In this document: positions 18,409 through 26,150 of the stretch, in pieces
Layout of the letters: each line of letters starts with the position of its first letter
Position numbering within the stretch: position 1 is the stretch's first letter
DNA from: Spirochaetota bacterium
Lineage (GTDB): Bacteria > Spirochaetota > Spirochaetia > Treponematales > Treponemataceae
Reading direction: 5' to 3'
Length of the DNA: 64,000 bases
Assembly (NCBI GenBank): GCA_023398165.1
Contig: JAEWSQ010000007.1
Span: forward strand, 248,001-312,000
Notes under the pieces: model-generated
Told to the model about the DNA's origin: nothing
Databases searched by the model: none
Seen by the model: only the letters and a program-made list of their open reading frames with translations
Position numbers and translations under genes: made by a program

Positions 18409-20331
18409 TCACTTCCTCCCTTCGGTTATTTTTGCCATATATTGCAAAAAGTCGTCCGGTGAAAGAGGCCGTGAAAAGTAGTATCCTTGAACAAGCTGAA
18501 CACCTGCATTTTTAACAAGCATAAGCTGCTGTTCAGTTTCTATTCCTTCTGCTACGATGGCTGTTTTTAAAGGTTTAAATAACGATACAATTGCGGTGAG
18601 CGCCTTTAACCCTTTTTGTGTTTTTTCTGCGGAGATAATGAGTGAGCGGTCAATTTTAATATAATTGAAGTTAATCGAAAGAAGATTAAGCATATTGGAA
18701 TAACCTGTCCCATAATCATCTATAGCAATGCTGAACCCCTGCTCAATAAGCTGTTCAATAGACGCAAGCATAAGTTCCTTGGACGATGAAGCTGCCGTTT
18801 CGGTAATTTCAAAGCATATATCGTGCGGTGAAAGACCGTAGGTCTGAACAACGCGGAGCATTTCCTGTGCAAGATTGTTCTGCATACATTGAAGAGGTGA
18901 CAGATTTACCTCTATATAATCAAGAGTATACCCGTGCGCCCTAACCGAAGCTAAAAAACTGCAGGAAGTATCCATGACAAAATTTCCTATGCTGGTAATG
19001 ATGCCAGCCTGTTCTGCTATAGGTATAAACTCTGCCGGTGAAATCCAGCCGAGTTCCGGATCCTTGTACCGGATGAGAGCTTCTGCACTGACCATCTTGT
19101 GATCAGATGCATCGGTAATAGGCTGAAAATACATCATAAAACTGTTGTCTAAGAGCGCTTTGCGCAGTTTATTCAGTATTATAATACGTCTGTTTTCCTG
19201 TTCTTTTAGAACATCTTTCGCACTCAAAACAGTGTTTATTGGATAGTTCACATTTTGCCTTCCAAGAAGATACACTGCAGTGTACACCGATGAAATATCA
19301 GTGATGTCAGAAGGATACTCAATCCTGCAGATGCGTGCAGAAATCTGGAGTTCTTTATTGTCAAATTCTACCGGTTTGGAGAAAAAAGCGATGATTGTAT
19401 GAATAATTTCATCAGCTGTTTGTGCATCGGCTGTTGTCTGTACATATTTACTCTGTTCAAATTTAGCACAAAAACAGTTTTCACTGCTGTTTTTAAGTAC
19501 CCTGTTCACTATAAACGGCTGAAACCTTGAATACACCTCTGTTCCGAGAGCATGGCGCAAAAAACTGTCATTATCTATACAGAGAATTATTATCGAAAAA
19601 GCAGCTCTTTTCCTGCAGAGAATATCGGTCTGTTTTAAAAAACCGCTCTTATTAAAGATGTTAGTCTCCTGATCTATGTATTCACCAAAATCAAGAATGG
19701 TAAATAACACAATTAATTCGCTTAACCCAATGCTGAAATTGGTTATTAAGAGTTCAGGATGCAGAAATTGAATAAAAAGAGGTATTGCAGAAAGAGGAAG
19801 AAAGAGGAAGACTGAAAACTGCGTTTTTTTGGGGATTACGTGCCGCTCCCTGAAAAGATAGAACAGGGAAACTACTAAAAAATAAAATCCTATTAAATAC
19901 AAATAAGGCTGCGCGATCCCCCTGTGATACATTCTGTCTGCATCAAACGAGAAAATAAGCGATGTCCAGGGTGAAGAAAAAATTAAGAATAAGCTTATTA
20001 GCCATGGAAGAGCCCATGCATACGATCCAATAACTGTACGTTTTTTGGCAGTTCCCAAAGACCGTATGAAAACAACCATTAGAATTGGAATTGTATTAAA
20101 AAAGTAAAAATAGAGTAAATTTACACAATATAAAAGGAATAAGGGCAGTTTTGGGGCATACCAGTATGTTACAACGCCGAGAGTGTCAAAAATAACAGTC
20201 ATGAGACAAACCCCGAGGAGCCGTAAAAAAATCCTGGTCTCGGATATAAACAGCTTACTCCTTGTCATATATACAACAAGGCAAATCAGCTGAATCGCTA
20301 TGGCTGCTATATTGAAGTTAATACCGCCCAT
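18409..20331 (-). CDS. Membrane GGDEF(degenerate)-EAL c-di-GMP phosphodiesterase
   Basis: 640 residues from ATG 20331. A TTG 36 bases upstream is in frame but coincides with the promoter -35 box, so it is not the start. N-terminal membrane helices cover ~1-210. The GGDEF motif is replaced by FEQSK. The EAL domain (~385-630) keeps SAEALIR, EVNLSP, EITET, DDYGTGYS, KIDRSLI, EGIET and QGYYFSRPL, so it should hydrolyse c-di-GMP. There is no Shine-Dalgarno and the -10 box is seven bases before the ATG, suggesting a leaderless mRNA. It is a length-matched paralogue of the downstream gene and divergent from the cheY operon. Confidence 0.92.
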   Translation of the reverse strand: MGGINFNIAAIAIQLICLVVYMTRSKLFISETRIFLRLLGVCLMTVIFDTLGVVTYWYAPKLPLFLLYCVNLLYFYFFNTIPILMVVFIRSLGTAKKRTVIGSYAWALPWLISLFLIFSSPWTSLIFSFDADRMYHRGIAQPYLYLIGFYFLVVSLFYLFRERHVIPKKTQFSVFLFLPLSAIPLFIQFLHPELLITNFSIGLSELIVLFTILDFGEYIDQETNIFNKSGFLKQTDILCRKRAAFSIIILCIDNDSFLRHALGTEVYSRFQPFIVNRVLKNSSENCFCAKFEQSKYVQTTADAQTADEIIHTIIAFFSKPVEFDNKELQISARICRIEYPSDITDISSVYTAVYLLGRQNVNYPINTVLSAKDVLKEQENRRIIILNKLRKALLDNSFMMYFQPITDASDHKMVSAEALIRYKDPELGWISPAEFIPIAEQAGIITSIGNFVMDTSCSFLASVRAHGYTLDYIEVNLSPLQCMQNNLAQEMLRVVQTYGLSPHDICFEITETAASSSKELMLASIEQLIEQGFSIAIDDYGTGYSNMLNLLSINFNYIKIDRSLIISAEKTQKGLKALTAIVSLFKPLKTAIVAEGIETEQQLMLVKNAGVQLVQGYYFSRPLSPDDFLQYMAKITEGRK

Positions 20332-20338
20332 AAAGCAT

Positions 20339-20367
20339 AGTATACTTTGTATGTTCTCAAAATGCAA
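20339..20367 (-). promoter_or_regulatory. Promoter of the EAL gene pair, probably leaderless
   Basis: On the minus strand TTGCAT (20362-20367), a 17-base spacer and TATACT (20339-20344) form a promoter. Only seven bases separate the -10 box from the ATG at 20331, so transcription should start at or within a base or two of the start codon. Confidence 0.65.
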
Positions 20368-20492
20368 TTAATAAATTCAAACCTGAAAAAGATGTATGAG
20401 GGAGTCTTATGTAAAAATTTTCAGATATTATGGACAAAACTCTCCAAACGGTTTAAAATGTATATAATGCTATATTAGAAATTGGAGATAAA

Positions 20493-20861
20493 ATGAAAAA
20501 TGTGTTAGTTGTGGATGATTCACGCATTATGAGGAACATCGTAAAAAATACCTTTACCGCATTGAATATTCCCTGCCAGTTTTTCGAAGCCTGCAATGGA
20601 AACGAGGCTCTTTTGAGAATTTCAGAATACCACTTTGATCTTGTTCTGCTTGATTGGAACATGCCCCAGCTTTCCGGTATCGATTTTCTTAAAAAAATCC
20701 GTTCAATGCCTCAATATGCAGATCTGCCGGTGATTATGGTCACCAGCGAGGCTGCACGCTACAATGTAATAGAGGCCTTAAAAAGCGGAGCTACCGATTA
20801 TATCATTAAGCCGGTCAGCGAAAAGAGTTTTAAAGAAAAGATTTCAAAGATTTCATTTTAA
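20493..20861 (+). CDS. CheY-type single-domain response regulator
   Basis: 122 residues, a lone receiver domain. The acidic pocket is VVDDS, the phosphoacceptor is Asp54 in LLDWNMP, and the conserved Thr (MVTS) and Lys (IIKP) are present. No output domain follows. It should be phosphorylated by the kinase two genes downstream and dephosphorylated by the CheX-like protein between them. TGGAGATAAA precedes the ATG. It starts the three-gene operon and is divergent from the EAL pair. Confidence 0.93.
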   Translation: MKNVLVVDDSRIMRNIVKNTFTALNIPCQFFEACNGNEALLRISEYHFDLVLLDWNMPQLSGIDFLKKIRSMPQYADLPVIMVTSEAARYNVIEALKSGATDYIIKPVSEKSFKEKISKISF

Positions 20862-20873
20862 AAGGGGAGAAGT

Positions 20874-21353
20874 ATGGAAAAGTATATTCAGCCGTTTATT
20901 GATGTCTGCATAAGCGTTTTTAAAGATTTTATCGGGGCGGATCTTGTTGCGGAACGGCCCTATTTCATGGATAAAAAAGATGAGCATGACTGGGATATAT
21001 CAGCAGTGATCGGATTAACAGGAGAGGCGAGGGGCGCTGTGGTCATTTCTATGAAAAAAATCCTTGCACTCAAACTGACAGAGATGCTCACGGAATCGCC
21101 TCATGCTGAGGTTGATGATGAAGTAATAGATGCAATCGGCGAGATAATCAACATTATTGCAGGAAATGCAAAACGGGGGCTGGAGGAGATGTTCCGGCTC
21201 GTAATTTCCCTGCCGACGATTATTAGGGGGCAGCACCATTCTATTTCATGGCCCAATGATCAGGCGCGAATTATATGCATACCGTTCAGGATCTTCGATA
21301 AAGAATCGTTCTGTCTGCTGCTTGCAATTGAATCCGGTTCCACAGGAGTATAA
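20874..21353 (+). CDS. CheX-like CheY-P phosphatase
   Basis: 159 residues. It matches the CheC/CheX/FliY family, with one copy of the phosphatase helix pattern E-x2-N-x3-G-x-x-K (GEIINIIAGNAKRGLEE). The N-terminal helix (MEKYIQPFIDVCISVFKDFIG) is typical of CheX. The known activity is dephosphorylation of CheY-P. AAGGGGAGAAGT lies before the ATG, 12 bases after cheY. The pairing with an adjacent CheY and kinase supports a dedicated phosphorylation-dephosphorylation circuit rather than the main chemotaxis array. Confidence 0.88.
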   Translation: MEKYIQPFIDVCISVFKDFIGADLVAERPYFMDKKDEHDWDISAVIGLTGEARGAVVISMKKILALKLTEMLTESPHAEVDDEVIDAIGEIINIIAGNAKRGLEEMFRLVISLPTIIRGQHHSISWPNDQARIICIPFRIFDKESFCLLLAIESGSTGV

Positions 21354-21355
21354 GT

Positions 21356-23335
21356 ATGGCAAAAGAAAGGATGAACATATTTTTAAATATCATCTCCAGC
21401 GGTAAGTATTATGCCGTGCGTGATGAGAAAAATATGGATATTGTTGTACGCTACATTCTTCTAAACTTTCTCATTTTCATGGGCGGTTCTCTCTTGTTCG
21501 GTTTTGCCTTCAGCAACTTTGCCGCGGATAAAACGGCAGAAGCTCTTGTTGATTTCATTATGGGGTTAACCACTGTTGCCGCCTTTATTATTCTGAGGAC
21601 AAATGCTCCCTTCATTCTTTCCGGTTTTATGACCGTTATTCCTTTTGGAATCTTGTGCGCCTTCTTCTTTTACGGGGGCGGAACAGCGCTCTCGGGTATT
21701 TTCTGGTCATTCACCTTTCCAATGATGGCAATATTTCTGCTCGGAATTAAATTCGGTACAGCTTTCTCTTTGGTGCTCTGGGTTTTCATCGGATTCTGCG
21801 CCCTCTTACCCGGTTTCTCACCGGTTGTTTTTGAAAGAGCCTATGCGTCCCGTATTTTGAGCGTATATGTCCTTATTACAGCGCTTACTATGGTGTATGA
21901 GCAGACAAAGATGGCGAAAGACAAGTGGGTTATGCACCTTACCGCCAAGCTCAAAGAAGAAAGAGACACCATTACAGCAATGAAAGATAACTTGAAAGTA
22001 GGTCTTTTCCTCATGGATTCAAACGGACACATACAGGGTCAGTATTCAAAGGCACTCGAATCTGTACTCATGGAAAGCGGACTCGAAGGAAGATCTTTTA
22101 TAGATTTACTGAGCGCCTCCATTAAACAAAAAGAGCTTGAGACATTACATGATTATTTTACCATGGTTCTCGAGAAAACCTATGATGCGCAGATGCTGGA
22201 AGACATTAATCCGATTTATCAGTTCCGCTTTGTCCATCCTGTGTCAAAAAATGCAAAAACTCTGCGTACCCTATTTACCTCTCTTGAGCGTGACAACGGG
22301 GAAAAATTTATTCTGTGTTCAATAACTGATGCGACAAAGGAAGCCGAGCTTCAGGAGCAGCTGTCTGAAGAGGAAGATAAACGGCAGGCTGAGATGCAGA
22401 CAATGTTCGAAGTAATACATGTTGAACCGCGTGTTCTTAACGACTTCATAGAAGATACCGATTACGAGTTTGACCGGATCAATACGGTGCTGAAAAACCG
22501 CTCAATGTCGTCCCGCCAGGTAATGATGGAAATGTATCAGTCTATACACGCAATAAAGTCAAATGCGGTGATTCTGGGACTGGAGAGCTTCAGCAATAAA
22601 CTGCACGATCTTGAAGATAGAATAAAGGATTTACGCGATAAGGAAGACGAGGTATCCTTCGATGATGTTTTGAGCATCACTTTTGATCTTGAAAACATCA
22701 TGAAAGTGAAAGATACGTTTAAAGAAATTATAGATAAGATTACGTCTTTTACCAAAGGTACGCAGAAGATGCAGGAAGAATTTGTTCTCGTTGAACTTTT
22801 AAAGCGTACTGCGGAAAAAGCGGCTGAAAGCGGACACAAGATGGTTCAGTTCGAGGCGCCTGTTGTTGATCCCTCGATTGTAAGCGGTAAAAACCGCCGA
22901 GCAATAAAAGAAATACTCTTACAGCTTGTGCGTAATTCAGTATTTCACGGAATTGAAGAACCCGAATACCGCATAGAGCTTGGAAAGGAAAAGGTCGGTT
23001 TAATCGAACTTACTGCAAAAACAAGCGGCGATGTGATGGTAATTGAACTTCGCGATAACGGCAAGGGACTGGACTTCGATGCAATAGCACAAAAAGCACT
23101 TATTCAGCATCTCATAACAGAAGAACAGGCAAAAGATAAATCTGTGCTGACAAAGGTTATTTTTACATCAGGATTCAGCACCGCGGAAAAAGCCGGCATG
23201 TATGCAGGACGCGGTGTGGGCTTGAATCTTGTAAAAGACCGCGTAAAGGAACTGGGCGGAACAATAAAGCTCCAGTCTGAAAAAGGGAAGGGTACAAAGT
23301 TTATAATAACCGTGCCCAATAACGGCGCCGCATAG
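21356..23335 (+). CDS. Membrane CheA-like histidine kinase with internal HPt domain
   Basis: 659 residues. Five or six membrane helices (~30-190) are followed by a short coiled coil, a PAS-like domain (~210-325), an HPt domain with phosphoacceptor His398 (SIHAIKSNA), and a CheA-type ATPase with LVRNSVFHGIEEPEYR (N box), DNGKG, FTSGFST and GRGVGLNLVK. There is no receiver-binding P2 domain and no CheW-like P5 domain, so it cannot dock to chemoreceptors in the classical way. It probably senses through its membrane domain and phosphorylates the adjacent CheY. The start lies three bases after the CheX stop. Confidence 0.88.
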   Translation: MAKERMNIFLNIISSGKYYAVRDEKNMDIVVRYILLNFLIFMGGSLLFGFAFSNFAADKTAEALVDFIMGLTTVAAFIILRTNAPFILSGFMTVIPFGILCAFFFYGGGTALSGIFWSFTFPMMAIFLLGIKFGTAFSLVLWVFIGFCALLPGFSPVVFERAYASRILSVYVLITALTMVYEQTKMAKDKWVMHLTAKLKEERDTITAMKDNLKVGLFLMDSNGHIQGQYSKALESVLMESGLEGRSFIDLLSASIKQKELETLHDYFTMVLEKTYDAQMLEDINPIYQFRFVHPVSKNAKTLRTLFTSLERDNGEKFILCSITDATKEAELQEQLSEEEDKRQAEMQTMFEVIHVEPRVLNDFIEDTDYEFDRINTVLKNRSMSSRQVMMEMYQSIHAIKSNAVILGLESFSNKLHDLEDRIKDLRDKEDEVSFDDVLSITFDLENIMKVKDTFKEIIDKITSFTKGTQKMQEEFVLVELLKRTAEKAAESGHKMVQFEAPVVDPSIVSGKNRRAIKEILLQLVRNSVFHGIEEPEYRIELGKEKVGLIELTAKTSGDVMVIELRDNGKGLDFDAIAQKALIQHLITEEQAKDKSVLTKVIFTSGFSTAEKAGMYAGRGVGLNLVKDRVKELGGTIKLQSEKGKGTKFIITVPNNGAA

Positions 23336-23358
23336 TACCAGAGATCAAGAAATACTGC

Positions 23359-23400
23359 AAAGCCCCTGAAACCATGCAACCCCGGTCTCAGGGGCTTTTG
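23359..23400 (+). terminator. Rho-independent terminator of the cheY-cheX-kinase operon
   Basis: AAAGCCCCTGA (23359-23369) pairs with TCAGGGGCTTT (23388-23398), followed by T residues. Located 24 bases after the kinase stop. Confidence 0.85.
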
Positions 23401-23429
23401 TATTAGCCGTGAGTTACTTGATTAGTATG

Positions 23430-24071
23430 TTATACTAGATAAATAAGCGGAATACTAATAATCGTGACAATTCCCTTCACAATTATATTAGCAAGAATTA
23501 TAGACCAGACGGTATCGGACGGAAGAATACCCCAAAAGGCAATAAGCCCAAATATAAGAGAATCAACAGGAACGCTTACCGCATTCGAAAAAAGAACGCG
23601 CGCCCACTGGAACCTTGTCGTTATTTTTGTTACCCAAAGATGGTACATCTCAGTATCGAGCAGTTCCGATATCAGCTCTGCCGCAATAGATGCAAGTACA
23701 ATTCTCCAGACTGGGCCGAGAACAAGTGCAAATTCGTTCTGCAGACCCCAGGAAGGATCTGAGGGAAGTTTTGTAAGTAGCGCGAAAAAAAGAGCCATTG
23801 CAAGGTTAATAAGAGCGCAGATAATGATTATGGTGCGGGCGGCTTTTTTACCGAGTTTTTTGTGGATCATGTCGCGGATGGTAAAGGTTATAGGATAGAT
23901 GAACGTTCCGCCGTCTATGCTTAGTCCGGCAATAAAGCCGATTTTCAGGCTTCCAATATCAGAAAGCATCTGGGCGGCTGCATAGAGGGCTATGATGACA
24001 ATCGACGAAACAGCGATCAGCTGTGATGACGGGGCAGGTGCAATGTCTGCACTTTTAAGAGTGTTACTCAT
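23430..24071 (-). CDS. yhhQ: Queuosine precursor (preQ) transporter, YhhQ/VUT family
   Basis: 213 residues with six hydrophobic segments. The YhhQ (Vut_1) hallmark region FIAGLSIDGGTFIYPITFTIRDMIHKKLGKKAARTIII is present, as are LASIAAELISELLDTEMYHLW and SNAVSVPVDSLIFGLIAF. Family members import preQ0/preQ1 for the tRNA modification queuosine. The preQ1-I riboswitch directly upstream covers the ribosome binding site and gives independent support for this substrate. The ATG at 24071 is nine bases after GGAG. A single-gene transcription unit convergent with the kinase operon. Confidence 0.95.
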   Translation of the reverse strand: MSNTLKSADIAPAPSSQLIAVSSIVIIALYAAAQMLSDIGSLKIGFIAGLSIDGGTFIYPITFTIRDMIHKKLGKKAARTIIIICALINLAMALFFALLTKLPSDPSWGLQNEFALVLGPVWRIVLASIAAELISELLDTEMYHLWVTKITTRFQWARVLFSNAVSVPVDSLIFGLIAFWGILPSDTVWSIILANIIVKGIVTIISIPLIYLV

Positions 24072-24080
24072 AGAAAAGAT

Positions 24081-24116
24081 CTCCTTGTTTTGGTAAAGCG
24101 GGTAGTTGCGACCGCT
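24081..24116 (-). promoter_or_regulatory. preQ1-I riboswitch (translational)
   Basis: Read on the minus strand, stem AGCGG/CCGCT encloses loop TCGCAACTAC and is followed by TTACCAAAACAAGGAG. This aligns position for position with the known Thermoanaerobacter tengcongensis preQ1-I aptamer (stem CUGGG/CCCAG, loop UCGCAGUAAC, tail ending AAAACAAGG). The A-rich tail that forms the pseudoknot runs straight into the AAGGAG ribosome site, so ligand binding should block translation of the transporter. Confidence 0.93.
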
Positions 24117-24122
24117 GAACGG

Positions 24123-24151
24123 ATAATAGCGAAAAAAGGGAAAAAAAACAA
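24123..24151 (-). promoter_or_regulatory. Promoter of yhhQ
   Basis: TTGTTT (24146-24151), a 17-base spacer and TATTAT (24123-24128) on the minus strand. The predicted transcription start is at the 5' edge of the riboswitch stem, as needed for a minimal leader. Confidence 0.7.
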
Positions 24152-24157
24152 GGGATA

Positions 24158-24340
24158 GAGGATATATTAATAGTTGAACTCAAATCTGTTGAAACTATCC
24201 ATCCAGCACACCCAAAGCAGTTACTGACATATTTACGATTAATGAATCTTTCTCTCGGACTTCTCATAAACTTCGGATCCCCTCTAATGAAAGACGGTTT
24301 AAAAAGAGTCGTAAATAATCATTTAAACATCTCTCCGTAA
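24158..24340 (+). pseudogene. Remnant of a GxxExxY-family gene (C-terminal fragment)
   Basis: An open stretch of 60 codons ending in TAA reads EDILIVELKSVETIHP, then QLLTYLRLMN and LGLLINFGSPLMKDGLKRVV. This is the conserved C-terminal half of GxxExxY proteins (PF13366), a family that usually has ~125 residues. The N-terminal half, with the GxGxxExxY motif, is absent; upstream is only poly-A-rich sequence, and there is no start codon or ribosome site at the edge. It overlaps the yhhQ promoter side of the intergenic gap. Interpreted as a decayed relic. Confidence 0.8.
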
Positions 24341-24467
24341 CACCTTAACTCCTTCGCGGGGCCTGGTCCATCACCAAACAGAAATTAGTGCCTATGAAAA
24401 TGCTAAGAGTATTACTAAAAAATATAATGAATATATTGTCACTTATGAGTAACTAATAAAAACCGCT

Positions 24468-24806
24468 TTAATATCTACGTTTTTGTTTTTCTGGGATATA
24501 GCGAATAGCATTTCGGCCTTTTATTTTTATTTTTGTCCATGGGTCTAGAGAGTCATTATAAGGACACTTGTATAGATGTTTTTTTCCAGACTGGTATGCA
24601 CCATCAATTCCATCGTTATCTGTAATAACTTCAACTCCCATATCTTCCATTCTCTTTAATAATACGTATCGCCTTTCTTTACTATTCCAACAGCCGGGGC
24701 ATACAGCTGCAGTAGATAATTCTTTGGTATCAATATATCGTACACGGATCATAGCCCGCCCTTCATCAATAATAGATTTTCGAAATTTTATTTCTTCGTA
24801 AGACAT
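24468..24806 (-). CDS. Hypothetical 112-residue protein with Cys pairs
   Basis: Not recognised. 112 residues from ATG 24806 (a TTG nine codons upstream is also possible; GGCAGG and AGG lie before the ATG, no strong site). It is hydrophilic and basic at the C-terminus (PEKQKRRY), with CPGC near residue 40 and a further Cys at KCPYND, which might bind a metal. AT-rich composition and position among a gene remnant and repeat-like DNA suggest an accessory gene. It could also be a degraded fragment. Confidence 0.45.
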   Translation of the reverse strand: MSYEEIKFRKSIIDEGRAMIRVRYIDTKELSTAAVCPGCWNSKERRYVLLKRMEDMGVEVITDNDGIDGAYQSGKKHLYKCPYNDSLDPWTKIKIKGRNAIRYIPEKQKRRY

Positions 24807-24963
24807 TATCCTGTAATTACCTGCCTTTCTCAAAGTGTATGTTTTATCGCCTAAAATTAGGACAAATAATCTATAGAAAAATTATTCTCTTGCATTGGTA
24901 CTGCTTGACCTACTATAGTATAGAGTATTGTATTTATTCCGGTCAACGTAAAATATAGAAAAC

Positions 24964-25075
24964 AAGGGGAGGAAAACCAACCCGTACGGGGTCAATAGAT
25001 TAATATCGGCGCTCGACGTTTCGCGCCTCATGCGACGCGTAGTTTTTCCTAACGCAGCTTTGCTGCCTACCCCTT
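24964..25075. repeat. Structured intergenic element with four nested inverted repeats
   Basis: The 24807-25318 gap has no gene. Within it, AAGGGG (24964-24969) pairs with CCCCTT (25070-25075), and AGGAAAA (24970-24976) with TTTTCCT (25044-25050). Inside are the palindrome CCCGTACGGG (24981-24990), the hairpin GGCGC/GCGCC (25008-25027) and, inserted in the right arm, GCAGC-TTT-GCTGC (25054-25066). The flanking sequence to 25140 is GC-rich and shares words with the 52.0-52.3 kb gap. It could be a branched RNA, a mobile repeat such as a REP/MITE relic, or a terminator complex. Confidence 0.5.
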
Positions 25076-25261
25076 TGAAACCCCTCACGTCCTGTGCTCC
25101 GTGTTTGCGAAGCGGTTCGTGTGTTCCGCGGTTTCTCTTCTCTCCTGTAAAATATTACTTGAAAGAATATACTTTCTTTTTCACAATCTGTTTGTTAACA
25201 GCATTTTTGAGAGTTGTGCTGTTTTCATTCATTCATTCATAAAATTAAACTCTCATAATTA

Positions 25262-25291
25262 TTGGAAAATAACATCTTTTGATGTTATAAT
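25262..25291 (+). promoter_or_regulatory. Promoter with operator-like palindrome before the 25.3 kb lipoprotein
   Basis: TTGGAA (25262-25267) and TATAAT (25286-25291) are 18 bases apart. The spacer contains the exact inverted repeat AACATC-TTTT-GATGTT (25271-25286), which abuts the -10 box and could bind a repressor. Confidence 0.55.
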
Positions 25292-25318
25292 ATTTCTTTA
25301 GGAGGGATAAACATCAGA

Positions 25319-26038
25319 GTGTTATCCAAAATTACCGTTATTGCAGTATGTTTTCTTGCGCTTTTTATCGCCGCAGGATGTGATGCCGGATTTCAAATGA
25401 TAGAGGGAGATACTTCCATTCTAATTAACGGATGGGAGTTAAAGTCTCCTGAGGGTGTTGACGCTATTCGTTCTTGTACGGCTAGTGATGTTACTGCAGC
25501 TAAGAATGAAGAGTACAACGGCACAATTTATCTGCTAGAAGTTAACGGAAATGCACAGTCAGTCCTTGACCGCGTAAGAGATCCTTTTTTTGGTAAAGAA
25601 GAGGTAGACTATAAAGATCCTGCCGTACAGAAATATATAAACAATTTAGGTATTGAAGATCCTTCAGTAACCGGAAAACGATATATTTCTGTTGGAATGA
25701 TTCCTTCTGAAGGTCCTGTCCAAAATGCAAGACAATATGATCAGAATACTTTTATGGACGTTATTCCAGGAGCTACGTATTTCAATGTTGGAGCTGCTTG
25801 CAGCAGAATTACTGTTGATTTCATTGTTCCTTCAACGCACCCTGCAACACAGCTTTGCGGTGAGGTTCAAGCTGCTGCACTTTTAGCTAACGATTATAAA
25901 CCAAAGGGTGCTACCGGAATTGTCACCTATCAAAGTCCAGGTTCTATTCAATCAACTTTCCTTCTTGGCTGGTGGAAATGGAGAGTCGAAGTTGAGGGAA
26001 ATGTAAGCGGCCGTGTGTTTGTAGGTATTTCCTGGTGA
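25319..26038 (+). CDS. Putative lipoprotein of unknown function
   Basis: 239 residues, not recognised. Starts at GTG 25319 after AGGAGGGAT (an ATC two codons earlier has better spacing but is a very rare start). Signal peptide with lipobox FIAAGC, so Cys20 should be lipidated. The remainder is mixed beta-rich sequence with no repeats, including a Trp-rich segment LLGWWKWRVEVEG near the C-terminus. It is followed by a terminator and then by a TonB-receptor-like gene. Paired lipoprotein and outer-membrane receptor genes often work together in uptake, but here the terminator suggests separate transcription. Confidence 0.75.
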   Translation: MLSKITVIAVCFLALFIAAGCDAGFQMIEGDTSILINGWELKSPEGVDAIRSCTASDVTAAKNEEYNGTIYLLEVNGNAQSVLDRVRDPFFGKEEVDYKDPAVQKYINNLGIEDPSVTGKRYISVGMIPSEGPVQNARQYDQNTFMDVIPGATYFNVGAACSRITVDFIVPSTHPATQLCGEVQAAALLANDYKPKGATGIVTYQSPGSIQSTFLLGWWKWRVEVEGNVSGRVFVGISW

Positions 26039-26080
26039 TTCTATAATAAGCCTAAGGGATTATACCGCGCAGAATTAATC

Positions 26081-26130
26081 AATACTCTTTATTTTGGTAT
26101 AGACCGAAGTAAAGAGTATTTTTTGTTTTT
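26081..26130 (+). terminator. Terminator after the 25.3 kb lipoprotein
   Basis: AATACTCTTTATTTTGG pairs with CCGAAGTAAAGAGTATT (two non-canonical positions) and is followed by TTTTTTGTTTTT. Confidence 0.8.
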
Positions 26131-26150
26131 ACACAAATCTGGAGAGTAGT

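Noticed and set aside
20365..20367. TTG as start of the 18.4 kb EAL gene.
   Set aside because: It is the -35 box of the likely promoter, has no ribosome site, and an ATG twelve codons later fits better.
24361..24452. Short frame reading AYENAKSITKKYNEYIVTYE before 24453, possible gene remnant.
   Set aside because: Too short and no recognisable family.
25041..25075. Possible integron attC site (CCTAAC and CGTTAGG words near GCAGC/GCTGC).
   Set aside because: A partner GTTRRRY core at a suitable distance is missing; the hairpin is only 13 bases.
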